Assembly (NCBI RefSeq): GCF_016907655.1
Contig: NZ_JAFBCL010000001.1
Location: 248,001 to 312,000, forward strand
From: Saccharothrix algeriensis
Lineage (GTDB): Bacteria; Actinomycetota; Actinomycetes; Mycobacteriales; Pseudonocardiaceae
Length of the DNA: 64,000 nt
Direction of reading: 5' to 3'
Made by a program: the position numbers and the translations under genes. The notes below the pieces were generated by a model. It had not been told where the DNA came from and ran no database searches. It was given only the letters and a program-made list of their open reading frames with translations. Of this stretch, positions 9,601 through 17,927 are shown in pieces. Position 1 is the stretch's first letter, and each line of letters starts with the position of its first letter.

Positions 9601-10718
9601 TCGCGCCCGGGACGGGTCGCGGGCGCGCCGGGGCCGCCCGGATCACCGCTGCCGGGCCGGGTCGGGGTGTCCGGCGGCGCGGTGCCCGAGGTCGTCGTCG
9701 TGCCGTCCCCGGGACGGTTCGACGGGCTGTCCCCGCTGCCGCCGCGATCACCGCCGCGATCACCGCCGCTGTCTCCGTCGCCGCTGCTGTTCCCGTTGCC
9801 GCTGTCACCGTCACCGCTGCCGGGACGGCCCGAACCGGACGGGCCGTCGATGTCGGTCCGACCGGTCTGCAGGAAGCCGCCCCGCTTGATGTTCTTCGGG
9901 TCCAGCACGTCCAGCCCGGTCGCCTTGCCGGCGAGCTTGCCGAGCACCTTCATGACCTTCTCGAAGACCTCGACCAGACGCTTGAGCATCGGCGAGACCT
10001 TCTTGATGGTGTTCAGCAGGTCCTGGATGATCTTGGCGATCTTCGCGGCCCACTTGGAGATCGCCGTGACCGCCTGCGCCACGATCACCGGCGTCCCGAA
10101 CCCGAGCGTGAACGCCGCCTCCAGCACCCACGCGATCAGCTTGCCCACCAGGTCCGCGATCAGGTCGCGCACCACCTCGCGGACGAACCCGACGACCATG
10201 CCCATCATGCCGACGACGGTGCCCACGGTGCCCGCCGCCGACGCCGCGCCGGCCAGGGCGTCGCCGTGCTGCTGCGCGTTGGTCAGGTACTGCGCGGCAG
10301 CCGCGCCCTCCCAGCCGGCGGTGCCCTTCGCGACCGCGGCCCGGTAGTCCTCCGCGACCTTGCCCAGCTCCGTGCCGACGTTGTTCCACGTCGTGGCGTA
10401 CGACTCGATCACCGGAGGGTTGCCCGCCAGCCAGTCGAGCATGTCCTTCAACGGCTGGACGTGCTCCATCAGGAACGACGCGGCCGACGACATCAGCGTC
10501 CCGAACGGGTCGATCGCCATGGCCGCGGCGTCGGCGGCGAGCCCGACCATGCCGAGCCCGGCCTCGACCCAGTTGCCGTCCTTGATGCCGTTGTAGGTGT
10601 CCATCGCCGACTCCGCGATGGAGATGCCGGTCGCCCACCCGTTGTCGCCCGTGCCGGCGTTGAACGCGCCACCGGGCTCGGCGGGCGGCGCGGCCACCAA
10701 GGGGTTCTCCGGGGCCAT
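6597..10718 (-). CDS. Type VII-secreted polymorphic nuclease toxin
   Basis: A 1373-aa modular toxin whose ATG at 10718 shares one base with the stop (TGATG) of the EspC-like gene. Residues about 1-290 are helical with a WEG motif near residue 110, as in WXG/LXG-type ESX substrates. About 300-780 is a Pro/Gly/Asn-rich linker with several tandem repeats. A middle domain (about 800-920) holds GGHSYSPEEF (His about 849) and IRLIGCDAG (Cys about 876). The C-terminal about 180 residues contain GGHLVSNELGGLGEYLNM (His about 1246) and resemble the DNA/RNA non-specific endonuclease NS_2 family. The immunity genes overlap or follow it. It should be exported by a type VII system and cut nucleic acid in competing cells. 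No ESX machinery is in the window. Confidence 0.85.
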   Translation of the reverse strand: MAPENPLVAAPPAEPGGAFNAGTGDNGWATGISIAESAMDTYNGIKDGNWVEAGLGMVGLAADAAAMAIDPFGTLMSSAASFLMEHVQPLKDMLDWLAGNPPVIESYATTWNNVGTELGKVAEDYRAAVAKGTAGWEGAAAAQYLTNAQQHGDALAGAASAAGTVGTVVGMMGMVVGFVREVVRDLIADLVGKLIAWVLEAAFTLGFGTPVIVAQAVTAISKWAAKIAKIIQDLLNTIKKVSPMLKRLVEVFEKVMKVLGKLAGKATGLDVLDPKNIKRGGFLQTGRTDIDGPSGSGRPGSGDGDSGNGNSSGDGDSGGDRGGDRGGSGDSPSNRPGDGTTTTSGTAPPDTPTRPGSGDPGGPGAPATRPGRDPGTHPDGDQPRGLGEQRGGPGTSTPSRTDAPPRGNPNYGGSHTPVGEHRGGPGGNTAPGNHTPVGEHRGGPGGNTAPGGHSPVGEHRGGPGGNPAPGGHSPGGHSPSGDTRGGPGGNPGPSRFDQTHSSTAATPDAPARPDQPHAPAPPRDPNQPGPHGNQPATGPGTAPGGTAPGGTAPGGSPGGAPGGARPGGWTGTPGSRGDVGSGIPAARGPEGTRPSSFGPSHAGPSHAGPSHPGQPHPGQPHPGPSHGGPSHAGPSHATPFQANTPHSPYNGAPTTHPAGNAPPGRPDGSRPGDGPQPGGRHHNGSTPDSRPHNAGSHNTGPQEARPRGLHDGTPGNGHPRDNPRHDAPRPDNPRHDAPNQDAPNHDNPGHDNRSHDNPNQDNPNQDNPNQDNPNQDNPNQDGPHDRPEERPGPDEVNRRHAESTPAGTSFHRGDGDMGDLPHRVQPDPDGRYTVDVHVTPDGRARIGGHSYSPEEFADILRRNGDYDGRPIRLIGCDAGSNDFARRLSRELDTPVMAPNKPAWTDSQGRVFSSDYDIDANGNRTPRIPPNGEWGTHHPDGSTSRASDDAFTPDTADADKRDLTPEDARSRGDDDQAGTAPDGTAPDGTAPDPADDPEFTPPPKPRVISPDDPAFTERFVDWDRPTHRPGDGPGDPPRPIDVHDPPIRAEHRERPIIPDGNKDPDFHQPTTPDPVPAPLRGLEGHDPLRPYTAYPVENANGTRTTFFTDENGRVKWVEAEPGSKQNVVRDADGNPVPVGKEEGKWAGFNPDLSHPLLPDVQYRVPNYHNPELHMTFHTDRHGQTDSMTGDVEAGGQTADYRDDQKDRGSQRRAQMEGEAAFPPASAGDRDLTPEQREDARVKWAGGHLVSNELGGLGEYLNMHPQMAASNSGNYKDGWTNAASWRAQEVELTRFSEAPGQDIRNYQVRMQRDADGVPGEVTMRWQEVTYKTGPDGQPLLDDNGRKIVDGVVTKERVFPNKPEVNYGPQDRFKGR
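8376..8452 (-). repeat. 15-bp tandem repeat in the toxin linker
   Basis: Five near-identical 15-bp units encode repeated Asn-Pro-Asn-Gln-Asp in the toxin frame. Degenerate units continue to about 8560. Copy number is probably variable between strains through slippage, changing linker length without changing the frame. Confidence 0.8.
8803..8935 (-). repeat. Gly-Pro-Ser-His tandem repeat in the toxin linker
   Basis: About eight degenerate 15-bp units encode GPSHA, HPGQP or GPSHG pentapeptides in the toxin frame. This is a flexible histidine-rich linker and not a separate gene on the other strand. Confidence 0.7.
9295..9479 (-). repeat. 57-bp tandem repeat in the toxin linker
   Basis: Three to four copies of a 19-residue unit built on GEHRGGPGGN plus a TAPGNHTPV-like half. 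Copies differ by a few bases. It lengthens the disordered linker between the export domain and the toxin half. Confidence 0.75.
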
Positions 10719-11020
10719 CACTCACCGGCCCGGAAGCTGTCGCGGATGGAGTCCTCCATCTCGCGGTACTGCCTCACGGTGTCCTCGACCGCCTTGCCCG
10801 AGGACTCCATGGCCTCCACCGCGCCCCCCAGCGCGTCCAGCCCCCACTGCTCCACCGGGTCCAGCATCATCCGGAACGGCTGGCAGATGATCCCGTACGC
10901 GTCCGTGGGCATGCTGACCGTCTTCGCCGCGTCCACCGCCGCCTGGATCCGCGAGCCCAGGTCGGCCAGCTGCTTGCCGTGGCCTTCCAGCGTCTCCGCG
11001 ACGATCTCGAACCCAGCCAT
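10718..11020 (-). CDS. EspC-like type VII secretion partner
   Basis: A 100-aa helical protein starting at ATG 11020 behind GGGGGAA. The pattern LEGHGKQLADLGSRIQAAVD followed by AYGIICQPF matches the EspC/ESX-1-associated family (PF10824-like), small proteins co-exported with larger ESX substrates. It is immediately upstream of and translationally coupled to the polymorphic toxin. The likely role is as secretion partner or chaperone of that toxin, forming a helical pair with its N-terminal region. That partnership is inferred from gene order. Confidence 0.75.
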   Translation of the reverse strand: MAGFEIVAETLEGHGKQLADLGSRIQAAVDAAKTVSMPTDAYGIICQPFRMMLDPVEQWGLDALGGAVEAMESSGKAVEDTVRQYREMEDSIRDSFRAGE

Positions 11021-11140
11021 GCTTCCCCCCGAACACGTCGGCCACGACACCGGGCAGGATCCGGGTCGTCGTCGGTCACTGTATGAACGCCGACGCCGCC
11101 GGGTCGAGCCGGGTTCCCGTTCACCCGGAAACCGCGAGGC

Positions 11141-11170
11141 CGCGCGGGGTGACCGTGGTCACCCCGCGCG
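11141..11170. terminator. Perfect 14-bp hairpin after the SGNH hydrolase gene
   Basis: Arms CGCGCGGGGTGACC and its complement are separated by two bases. It lies just beyond the SGNH hydrolase stop on the minus strand and upstream of the EspC-like gene, so it probably insulates the two transcripts. Confidence 0.65.
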
Positions 11171-11189
11171 CCGGTCAGGGGTGGCGCGG

Positions 11190-11948
11190 TCAGCCCAGGG
11201 GCAGGGGCTCCACCGTGGCCCAGTCGGCGTGCTTGCCGGTGCGGTCGTCGCCGGACGAGCGACCGCGCAGGCGGCGGGCCAGCCACGGCAGGACGTGCTC
11301 GCGGTAGTACCGCGCCTCGGCCAGCACCCGGCGCCCGGCCGGCCCGTGGGTCACCCGGTCGGCCTCCACGGGGTGGCCGAGGGCGGTCAGCACGCGGGAG
11401 GCCACCCGGCGGTGGCCGGCGGCGTTGAGGTGCAGCCGGTCCGGCGACCAGTAGGCGGCCCGGCGGAGCTCGGCGTCGTTGAACAGGTCGACCAGCAGCA
11501 GGTCGTACCGGGCGGCCAGCTCGGTGATCGCGATGGTCAGCTCGACGCCCCGGCGGTGGATCGTGCGGCCGAACGGCAGGCGCTGCGACGGGTCGGCGCC
11601 GCTGAGCAGCACCAGCCGCACCCCGGCGTCGGCGCAGCGCCGCGCGGCGTGCTCGGTCAGCTCGACCAGCCGCGCGGTGTCGATGCCGGGGCGCATCATG
11701 TCGTTGCCGCCGCCGTTGAGCGTGATCAGCGTCGGCGGCGGGGACAGCGCCAGGGCCGCGTCGAGCTGGTCGGTGACGATCGGCGCCAGCAGGCGGCCCC
11801 GCACGGCCAGGTTGGCGTAGCGCACCGGCTCGCCCAGCCCGGCGGCCAGGCCCGCCGCCACCAGGTCCGCCCACCCGCGCGGCGAACCGTCGGGCAGCTC
11901 GTCGCCGACCCCCTCGGTGAAGCTGTCGCCGATGGCCACGTACCGCAC
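11190..11948 (-). CDS. SGNH/GDSL hydrolase
   Basis: A 252-aa protein with the SGNH blocks in order: GDSFTEG (block I, nucleophile Ser) at the N-terminus, a degenerate block II at NLAVRG, NGGGND (block III) and DRLHLNAAGH (block V, catalytic Asp and His). There is no signal peptide, so it probably acts in the cytoplasm as an esterase or lipase-like hydrolase on an unknown ester. The first codon ATG 11948 places block I at residue 6, as normal for the family. It is divergent from the CoA-transferase gene with about 80 bp between starts. Confidence 0.9.
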   Translation of the reverse strand: MRYVAIGDSFTEGVGDELPDGSPRGWADLVAAGLAAGLGEPVRYANLAVRGRLLAPIVTDQLDAALALSPPPTLITLNGGGNDMMRPGIDTARLVELTEHAARRCADAGVRLVLLSGADPSQRLPFGRTIHRRGVELTIAITELAARYDLLLVDLFNDAELRRAAYWSPDRLHLNAAGHRRVASRVLTALGHPVEADRVTHGPAGRRVLAEARYYREHVLPWLARRLRGRSSGDDRTGKHADWATVEPLPLG

Positions 11949-12026
11949 AGCCGCTGCCCCTTCCGTAGTCCGTCCCGGTCAGCATATGAGGTGGGCCGCG
12001 GACGGCCCGTGGCGGAGGATGTCGGT

Positions 12027-13418
12027 GTGGTGGACGGGGATGACGACGCGACGGCGCAGGCGTGGGCGGCACTGGGCGGACCGGCCCCGCTCGCCGCGGG
12101 CGTGGAGTACGAGGTGGTGCGCGGCGTGCTCGCCGCGCGGCTGCCGGTGCGGCGGCTGGCCCGCGCCTCGGTCGGGGTCTGCTCGCTGGCCGCCGCCGAG
12201 CTGCTGGCCGCGCGCAACGGCGGGCCGGCGCCCGCCGTGCGGGTGCACGAGGGCGCGGTGGCCACCGCGTTCGCCAGTGAGCGGCACCTGCGGGTCGACG
12301 GGCGGGCGCCGACCGCGTTCGCCCCGCTGTCGCGGTTCTGGCGCACGGCCGACGGCTGGGTGCGGACCCACGCGAACTACCCGCACCACCGCGCCCGGCT
12401 GCTGGCCGCGACCGGCGTGCCCGACCGGGGCGACGACGCCGCGCTGGTCGAGCGGCTGGCGGCCGGGTTCGCCGCGCGACCGGCCGAGGCCGTCCAGGAG
12501 GCGGTGCACGCCGCGGGCGGCCTGGCGGTCGCGGTGCGGCCGGGGCCGCCGGAGCGCCACCCGCTGGTCGAGTGGCGCGCGGCCGGCGGCGCCCGCGCAC
12601 CGCTGCCCGCCGCCGGGCTGCCCGCCGCGGGCGTGCGCGTGCTGGACCTGACGCGGGTGATCGCCGGGCCGGTCGGGACGCGCGTGCTGGCCCTGCTGGG
12701 CGCCGACGTGCTGCGCGTCGACCCTCCCGAGCCGGCCGAGGACGACGACTTCCTCGCCGACACCGGGCTGGGCAAGCGGTCGGCCGTGCTGGACCTGGCC
12801 CGCGACCGGCGGCTGCTCGACGACCTGCTGGAGACCGCCGACGTGGTGGTCACCGGCTACCGGCCCGGCGCGCTCGACCGGTACGGCCTCGCGCCCGACG
12901 CCCTGCTCGACCGGCGACCCGGCCTGGTCGTCGCCCAGCTGTGCGCCTGGGGGTGGACGGGGCCGTGGGCGGGGCGGCGCGGGTTCGACAGCCTCGTGCA
13001 GGCGGGCAGCGGCATCGCGGTCGCGGAGGGCGACGGCGACCGGCCGGGCGCGCTGCCCGTCCAGGCCCTCGACCACGGCACGGGCTACCTGCTGGCCGCC
13101 GCCGTGCTGCGGGCGTTGACCGGGCGGCAGCGCGACGGCGGCGGGCGGCACGTGCGGCTGTCGTTGGCGGGCACGGCTTCCTGGCTGGTGAACGACCTGG
13201 CGGCCGGAGCAGACGGGTCCGAGGTGGACGGCCCCGCGGCGGGAGGCGCCGGGCAGGAGCCGGCGCACGACCCGTCGGCGTGGGTGGCGGAGAGGGACTC
13301 GCCCCACGGCCTCCTGCGGCACGCGCTGCCCCCGGTGCGCTACGCCGGCGCTCCGGCCACGTGGAGCCGCCCGGCGAGCCGGTGGGACGCGGACCGCCCG
13401 GAGTGGGTGGACCGGTGA
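12027..13418 (+). CDS. CaiB/BaiF family (class III) CoA-transferase
   Basis: A 463-aa protein. I chose GTG 12027 because GGAGGA at 12014-12019 sits 7 nt upstream; an earlier in-frame GTG is at 12009. The C-terminal half has the family landmarks RVLDLTRVIAGP, LLGADVLRVD, RRGFDSLVQAGSG and ALDHGTGY. The Asp in that last motif (about residue 349) corresponds to the catalytic aspartate of formyl-CoA transferase. The N-terminal 190 residues are more divergent and probably form a partial second domain. It transfers CoA between carboxylic acids; the substrate is unknown. The last 60 residues are Pro/Ala rich and poorly conserved. Confidence 0.85.
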   Translation: MVDGDDDATAQAWAALGGPAPLAAGVEYEVVRGVLAARLPVRRLARASVGVCSLAAAELLAARNGGPAPAVRVHEGAVATAFASERHLRVDGRAPTAFAPLSRFWRTADGWVRTHANYPHHRARLLAATGVPDRGDDAALVERLAAGFAARPAEAVQEAVHAAGGLAVAVRPGPPERHPLVEWRAAGGARAPLPAAGLPAAGVRVLDLTRVIAGPVGTRVLALLGADVLRVDPPEPAEDDDFLADTGLGKRSAVLDLARDRRLLDDLLETADVVVTGYRPGALDRYGLAPDALLDRRPGLVVAQLCAWGWTGPWAGRRGFDSLVQAGSGIAVAEGDGDRPGALPVQALDHGTGYLLAAAVLRALTGRQRDGGGRHVRLSLAGTASWLVNDLAAGADGSEVDGPAAGGAGQEPAHDPSAWVAERDSPHGLLRHALPPVRYAGAPATWSRPASRWDADRPEWVDR

Positions 13419-13462
13419 TCCCGGACCCCGCGGGCGGCCCGCGGCGGGCCTGCCCGGCGGGG

Positions 13463-14668
13463 CTACGGCGCGGCCGGGACGACCGCGGGCGCGGGGGCCC
13501 ACGCCGTCGCGAACGCCGCCCACACCACCGGTGAGAACGCCGGGTCGCCGGTCCGCTCCCACCGGGTCGCCTGGTCGCGCTGCCAGGCGTTGAGGGCGCC
13601 GACCGGGTCCGCGGCGGACTGCGCCGCGTCGATCGCCAGCACCGCCGGGCCCAGCACCGGCGTGCCCGGGAACCCGGGGACGAGCGCGGCCAGGCCCGCG
13701 TCGGTCGGCAGCGTCCACCGGGTCGACACGACGTGCTCGGCCCCGCCGTGGACCATGGCCGCGACCAGGCCGGAGGGCTCGGCGAACCGCGCTTCGCCGC
13801 CGCTGTCGCAGGCCACCAGGGCGACCCGGTTCGGGATGCGCCACGGCCGGGGCGGGCCGGGGCGGTGGCCGAGCACGACGTCGGCGGCCGTGAGCGGCCG
13901 GTGGCCGCCCACGAGCGCGGCGCGGCCGGTCGTCCCCGTCCCGCACGACAGGTGCAGGCGCGCGTCGAGGCCGTGCCCGCCGGTCGTGACGTGGCCGACG
14001 TACAGCAGCCGCGACGCGTCGGCCAGGGCCGCCTCCAGGAAGTCCCGGTCGACGTCGTCGCGCCGCACTCCCCCGGGCACCTGCCCGGCCGCCAGCGCGG
14101 CCAGTTCCGGCCCCACCTCGCCGAGCACGGAGCCCAGCCCGGACGCGTCGCCGAACCCGGGCACCCTCGGGTCCAGCACCCCGACCACCGGACCGCGCAG
14201 CGGCGACACGCGGCGGCCCGGGGCGTTGCGCACGGTCGCGGGCGGGAGGACGGAGACGTCCGTGGTGTGCACGGTGCGCTCGCCCTCGTCGACGCGCAGC
14301 GCCTCCCACGGCACCAGCGCCGTCGACGGCGAGGGCCGCACGCGCAGGTGCGGCCGGACGCCCCGCGCCAGCAGCGAGTTCAGCTCCCCCGCGAGCTGGT
14401 GCGGCACCAGCGCCCGCGCCAACCGGCCGGCCAGCTCGACCTCCCGGTCGCGGTCGAGCAGCGGACCGCGGGTGAGCGACCGGGCCAGCGCCTCCCCCGC
14501 GCCCTCACCGGGCAGCGGCGACGGGACCGCGCGGGCCAGGTCGTCCAGCGCTTCGCGCACCAGCGCGCGCGGCACGCGGACGACCCGGGGCTGGTCGAGC
14601 CGGTCCTCCCACCGCCACGACGCGTAGAGGTCGCCCGCGTCCACGAGCTTCAGCTGCACCGCTACCAC
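13463..14668 (-). CDS. CHAT domain protease
   Basis: A 401-aa protein, last gene of a four-gene operon. GTG 14668 overlaps the stop of the TPR gene; GTG 14659 is an alternative start. The CHAT (caspase-like, clan CD) dyad is visible as LLYVGHVTTGG (His about 226) and VALVACDSGGE (Cys about 287). The segments ALVPWEALR and VVSTRWTLPTDAG also fit CHAT proteins. The N-terminal about 130 residues look like a beta-rich accessory region. CHAT proteases usually act when released by a sensor or TPR partner, and the TPR gene directly upstream fits that. The target protein is unknown. A prokaryotic defence or regulated-proteolysis role is inference. Confidence 0.85.
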   Translation of the reverse strand: MVAVQLKLVDAGDLYASWRWEDRLDQPRVVRVPRALVREALDDLARAVPSPLPGEGAGEALARSLTRGPLLDRDREVELAGRLARALVPHQLAGELNSLLARGVRPHLRVRPSPSTALVPWEALRVDEGERTVHTTDVSVLPPATVRNAPGRRVSPLRGPVVGVLDPRVPGFGDASGLGSVLGEVGPELAALAAGQVPGGVRRDDVDRDFLEAALADASRLLYVGHVTTGGHGLDARLHLSCGTGTTGRAALVGGHRPLTAADVVLGHRPGPPRPWRIPNRVALVACDSGGEARFAEPSGLVAAMVHGGAEHVVSTRWTLPTDAGLAALVPGFPGTPVLGPAVLAIDAAQSAADPVGALNAWQRDQATRWERTGDPAFSPVVWAAFATAWAPAPAVVPAAP

Positions 14669-16824
14669 GACGCCACCGCGCCCCCCGCGCGCACCGGGAA
14701 ACCGTAACGGCGCTCGGCGACGTCGATCCAGGGATCCAGGGCGGACGGTTCGGCCGGGTCGACGCGCACGCGCGGCGGCAGCGCGAAGCCGGTGGCCGGG
14801 AACGCCGGGTCGTCCTCGGCCCCGGCGACGAACGAAGCGGCGTGCGGCAGGTGGTCCTCCTCGGTCACCGGGGGCGCGGGCAGCGCCACCAACTCCTCCC
14901 GCGGCAGCCGCCGGTCCCCGTCCGGGCTCAGCGACACCGTCCCGGCCAGGTGGTCGACGTAGGCGGCGGCCAGCTCCACGTCGCCCAGCGACGCCACCGC
15001 GGTGAGAGCGGCCCGGACCGCGGGCGCGGCGGCCAGCGCGACCCACCGCTCCCGCAGCGGGCCGTGCGCGAACCGCTGCCGCACCGCCTCGGCGGCCAGC
15101 GCGGCGGGCAGCGCGAGGTCCAGCGACCGCGCGCACAGCTCGCGCCGCCGCTCGCCGTCCACGGTGGACGCCCAGCGGACGAGCGCGTCGGCCCGCCACC
15201 ACGCGACGCCCAGCGCGACGTGCCACAGCCCCGCCCGCTCGGCCACCGCCACTGCGCGGCCGTAGCACTCGTCCGCCGCCGCGTAGCGCCCCGACTCCTC
15301 CAGCGCGGCGCCCCGCACCTGGTCGACGGCGATCAGCCCGACCGGCGTCGCGTCGTCGCCCCACTCGGCGAGCACCCGGTCCAGCAGCCCCAGCGCCACC
15401 TCCGGGCGGCCGAGCCGCACCTCGACCGCCGCCCGCCCGTGCAGGCACGTGGCGATCGCGCGGTCGTCGCCCGCCTCGCGCAGCAGGGCCTCGGCCTCGT
15501 CGTAGAGCGCGGCGGCCCGGTCGTGGTCGTCGTCGAGGTAGGCCGACCGCGCCAGGGCGGTGAGGGCGGTCGCCCCGGTCGTCCGGTCGCCGGTCGCCGC
15601 CGCCAGGTCGCGGGCCAGGCCGAGGTGCTCGGCGCCGCCCGCGCGGTCCCCGGTCGCGCCCGCGATCTCGGCCAGCGCCAGGTGCGCGAACGCGGCCAGC
15701 TCCGGCGCGGAGCCGTAGGCGAGGTCGAGCGCGGCGCGCGCCTCGGCGGCGGCTTCGCCGAAGCGCCCGCACGCCGCCAGCACCGAGGCCCGCACCGCGA
15801 CGATGGACGGGCGCAGGGCGGCGACCGGTGGCCGCGGGGCGCGAGCCGGTCCGCCGTCGCCCGCGGGCGACGGCTCGCCGCCGGTCAGCGCCGACGCCTC
15901 GTCCAGGTCGGCCAGGGCCTCGGCGTGGCGGGAGGCGTGCCGCAGGAGCTGCGCGCGGGCGAGGAGGGCGTTGGCCAGGACCCCGGCGGTGCCGTACTCG
16001 TCGCCGACGCGCGCCAGCGCCGCCCGGGCCGACTCCACCGCCTCGGTGTTCCAGGCGATCGCCTCCCGGCTCCGCCCCAGGGAGGCGGCGGCGCCCGCCA
16101 GGTTGCCCGCCGCGGCGGCCCGGCACACCAGGGCTTGCGCGTCGTCGGAGCCCAGGGTCGCGCCGTGGGCGGCGTCGAACGCCGCCGCCGCGTCCGCCAC
16201 CCGGCCCGCCGCGGCCAGCGCCGCGCCCCGGGCGTTGTGCCGGACGGACTCCTGCCAGCGCGGGTCGACGGGGCGCACGCCGCCGGGGCGGAGCGCGTGC
16301 TCCCGGTACGACCGCGCGCGGTCGTGGTCGCCCGTCGCCTCGCAGATGTCGGCCAGCTTCGCGTAGGCGTCCACGACGACCTCGGGTGCGGCGGTCAGGC
16401 CGAGGTCGACCGCGGCGAGCGCCTCGGCCTCGGCCTCGGCCCACCGGCCCGCGGCGATCAGGAGGCCGGCCCGGACGTCGTGCAGCACCGCCCGCTCGTG
16501 CGGTTCGGCGTCGGCGGACCCGCGTTCGGCGTCCTGCCAAGCCTCGTCCCACCGGCCCAGGTCGGCGAGCACCCGGGCGCGGGTGGCCAGCACCGCGGCC
16601 CCCCGGGGCCCGGGACCGGCCGCGCCCGCCGCCTCGGCGAGCAGGTCCACCGCTTCGGCCGGATCGCCGGCCAGGTCGGCCGCCGCGGCCAGGTTGACCA
16701 GGGTGGTGGCCAGCTGCTCGCCGACGGCCACCCGGCGCGCCCGCTCCAGCGCCGCGCGGCCGGCGACGTCGTCGGCCAGCAGCAGTCGCACGCCCTCGTC
16801 GTGGAGGTCCTGCCACCCGGTCAC
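14662..16824 (-). CDS. Tetratricopeptide repeat protein, CHAT partner
   Basis: A 720-aa alanine-rich protein built of many helical TPR-like hairpins (for example AALYDEAEALLREAG, ALADLDEASAL, ECYGRAVAVAERAG) across almost the whole chain. There is a small C-terminal tail without repeats. GTG 16824 overlaps the upstream stop as GTGA, and its own stop overlaps the CHAT start. TPR and CHAT modules are often fused in one chain in other bacteria; here they are split but translationally coupled. It probably scaffolds or gates the CHAT protease. No enzymatic motif is visible. Confidence 0.8.
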   Translation of the reverse strand: MTGWQDLHDEGVRLLLADDVAGRAALERARRVAVGEQLATTLVNLAAAADLAGDPAEAVDLLAEAAGAAGPGPRGAAVLATRARVLADLGRWDEAWQDAERGSADAEPHERAVLHDVRAGLLIAAGRWAEAEAEALAAVDLGLTAAPEVVVDAYAKLADICEATGDHDRARSYREHALRPGGVRPVDPRWQESVRHNARGAALAAAGRVADAAAAFDAAHGATLGSDDAQALVCRAAAAGNLAGAAASLGRSREAIAWNTEAVESARAALARVGDEYGTAGVLANALLARAQLLRHASRHAEALADLDEASALTGGEPSPAGDGGPARAPRPPVAALRPSIVAVRASVLAACGRFGEAAAEARAALDLAYGSAPELAAFAHLALAEIAGATGDRAGGAEHLGLARDLAAATGDRTTGATALTALARSAYLDDDHDRAAALYDEAEALLREAGDDRAIATCLHGRAAVEVRLGRPEVALGLLDRVLAEWGDDATPVGLIAVDQVRGAALEESGRYAAADECYGRAVAVAERAGLWHVALGVAWWRADALVRWASTVDGERRRELCARSLDLALPAALAAEAVRQRFAHGPLRERWVALAAAPAVRAALTAVASLGDVELAAAYVDHLAGTVSLSPDGDRRLPREELVALPAPPVTEEDHLPHAASFVAGAEDDPAFPATGFALPPRVRVDPAEPSALDPWIDVAERRYGFPVRAGGAVASW

Positions 16825-17927
16825 CGGCGGCCCGCCAGGCGTTCGGTGAGCGTCGCCGACGGCGAGCCCGGCCGGGATCGGGCGTAGGCGGTGATCGCGG
16901 CGCGGCGCTCGGCGGCGTCGGGGTCCGCGGGGGCGGGCGGCACGGCGAAGTCCGGGGCGTACACGGTCAGCCGCCGCTGGGCGGGCGGCAGCAGCAGCAC
17001 CGTCGGCGGCACCGGGGCGCGGCCGGTGCGCCGGCCCAGGCCGTCGGTCCGGTCGAGCGCCACCTCGACCCCGCCGAACCGCGCCGCCAGCCGGACGTCC
17101 GGGCGGGGCCCGGCGGCCACCACCACGTCCAGGTGGGTCCCGCCCCCGCTGCGCACCACCGCCCACCGCGCCCCGGCCGCCGCGTCCACCGCGCCGGCGG
17201 GCACCAGCGCCCAGTCCACCGGGTCCGACCCGCTGTGGACGGTCACGCCGTCGGCGCGCGCCGCGTCGCCCGCGGCGAGCGCGTACTCGGCCCGGGTCGG
17301 CGGGAGCGGCTGCGGCGCGGGGAACCCGTAGTCCTCGGCCAGCGCGGCGAGCCGCGCGGAGACGCCCTCCACGACCGGGTCGGCGGTGACCTCGGCCAGC
17401 GCGCGGGCCGTCGCGTCCTCGTCGTCCAGCAGGTGCTCGACGGCGGCGGTCGCCAGGGCCAGCTCGGCGTGCAGCAGCACCGGGTCGAGCGCCGGGACGC
17501 CGGCCGACGCCGAGGCGGGCCACCAGGAGCGCGCCCACGTCAGGTGCGCGACGGTCCGGGCCGCCCGGCGCACGGCGCCGGGGTCGCCTTGGTCCGGCTC
17601 CGCTCGGTCCGGCCCCGGTTGATCCGGACCTGCTTGATCCGACCCCGATTCCGACTCCGGCTCCGGCTCCGACTCCGATTCCGGCTCCGACTCGGCGGCG
17701 GCCAGGATGCGGGCCGCCGCGTCGGGGCCGTAGACCTCCCACAGCCAGTCGGCCGCGCGGGCGGTGTCGTGGACGCGCGCGGCGGGGCCGGGGCCGGGGT
17801 CGAGGTCCGCCAGGACGTCCCACGCCAGGAGCGCGCCCCGCGCCTCCAGCAGGGCCGTCCGCTCCGGGTGCGACGGCCAGCGGCCCACCAGGACCTCCCC
17901 GCCCTCGCGGCGCACGCGCGGGCTCAT
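16821..17927 (-). CDS. Uncharacterised protein with acidic Glu/Ser/Pro repeat
   Basis: A 368-aa protein of unknown family. ATG 17927 overlaps the preceding stop as ATGA and its own stop overlaps the TPR start as GTGA, so all four genes should be translated together. Residues about 80-120 are a low-complexity acidic run of Glu-Ser/Glu-Pro dipeptides followed by DQ/GPD repeats, probably a flexible linker. The C-terminal part is beta-rich with RWAVVRSGGGTHLDVVVAAG. No catalytic motif is recognised. It may recognise a target or substrate for the downstream CHAT protease. Confidence 0.6.
   Translation of the reverse strand: MSPRVRREGGEVLVGRWPSHPERTALLEARGALLAWDVLADLDPGPGPAARVHDTARAADWLWEVYGPDAAARILAAAESEPESESEPEPESESGSDQAGPDQPGPDRAEPDQGDPGAVRRAARTVAHLTWARSWWPASASAGVPALDPVLLHAELALATAAVEHLLDDEDATARALAEVTADPVVEGVSARLAALAEDYGFPAPQPLPPTRAEYALAAGDAARADGVTVHSGSDPVDWALVPAGAVDAAAGARWAVVRSGGGTHLDVVVAAGPRPDVRLAARFGGVEVALDRTDGLGRRTGRAPVPPTVLLLPPAQRRLTVYAPDFAVPPAPADPDAAERRAAITAYARSRPGSPSATLTERLAGRR

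Noticed and set aside
6576..12026. A long plus-strand open frame across the toxin locus
   Set aside because: It mirrors the toxin gene on the minus strand and contains repeated V-R-R-V runs. Only its 3' end beyond 12027 is a real gene (CoA-transferase).
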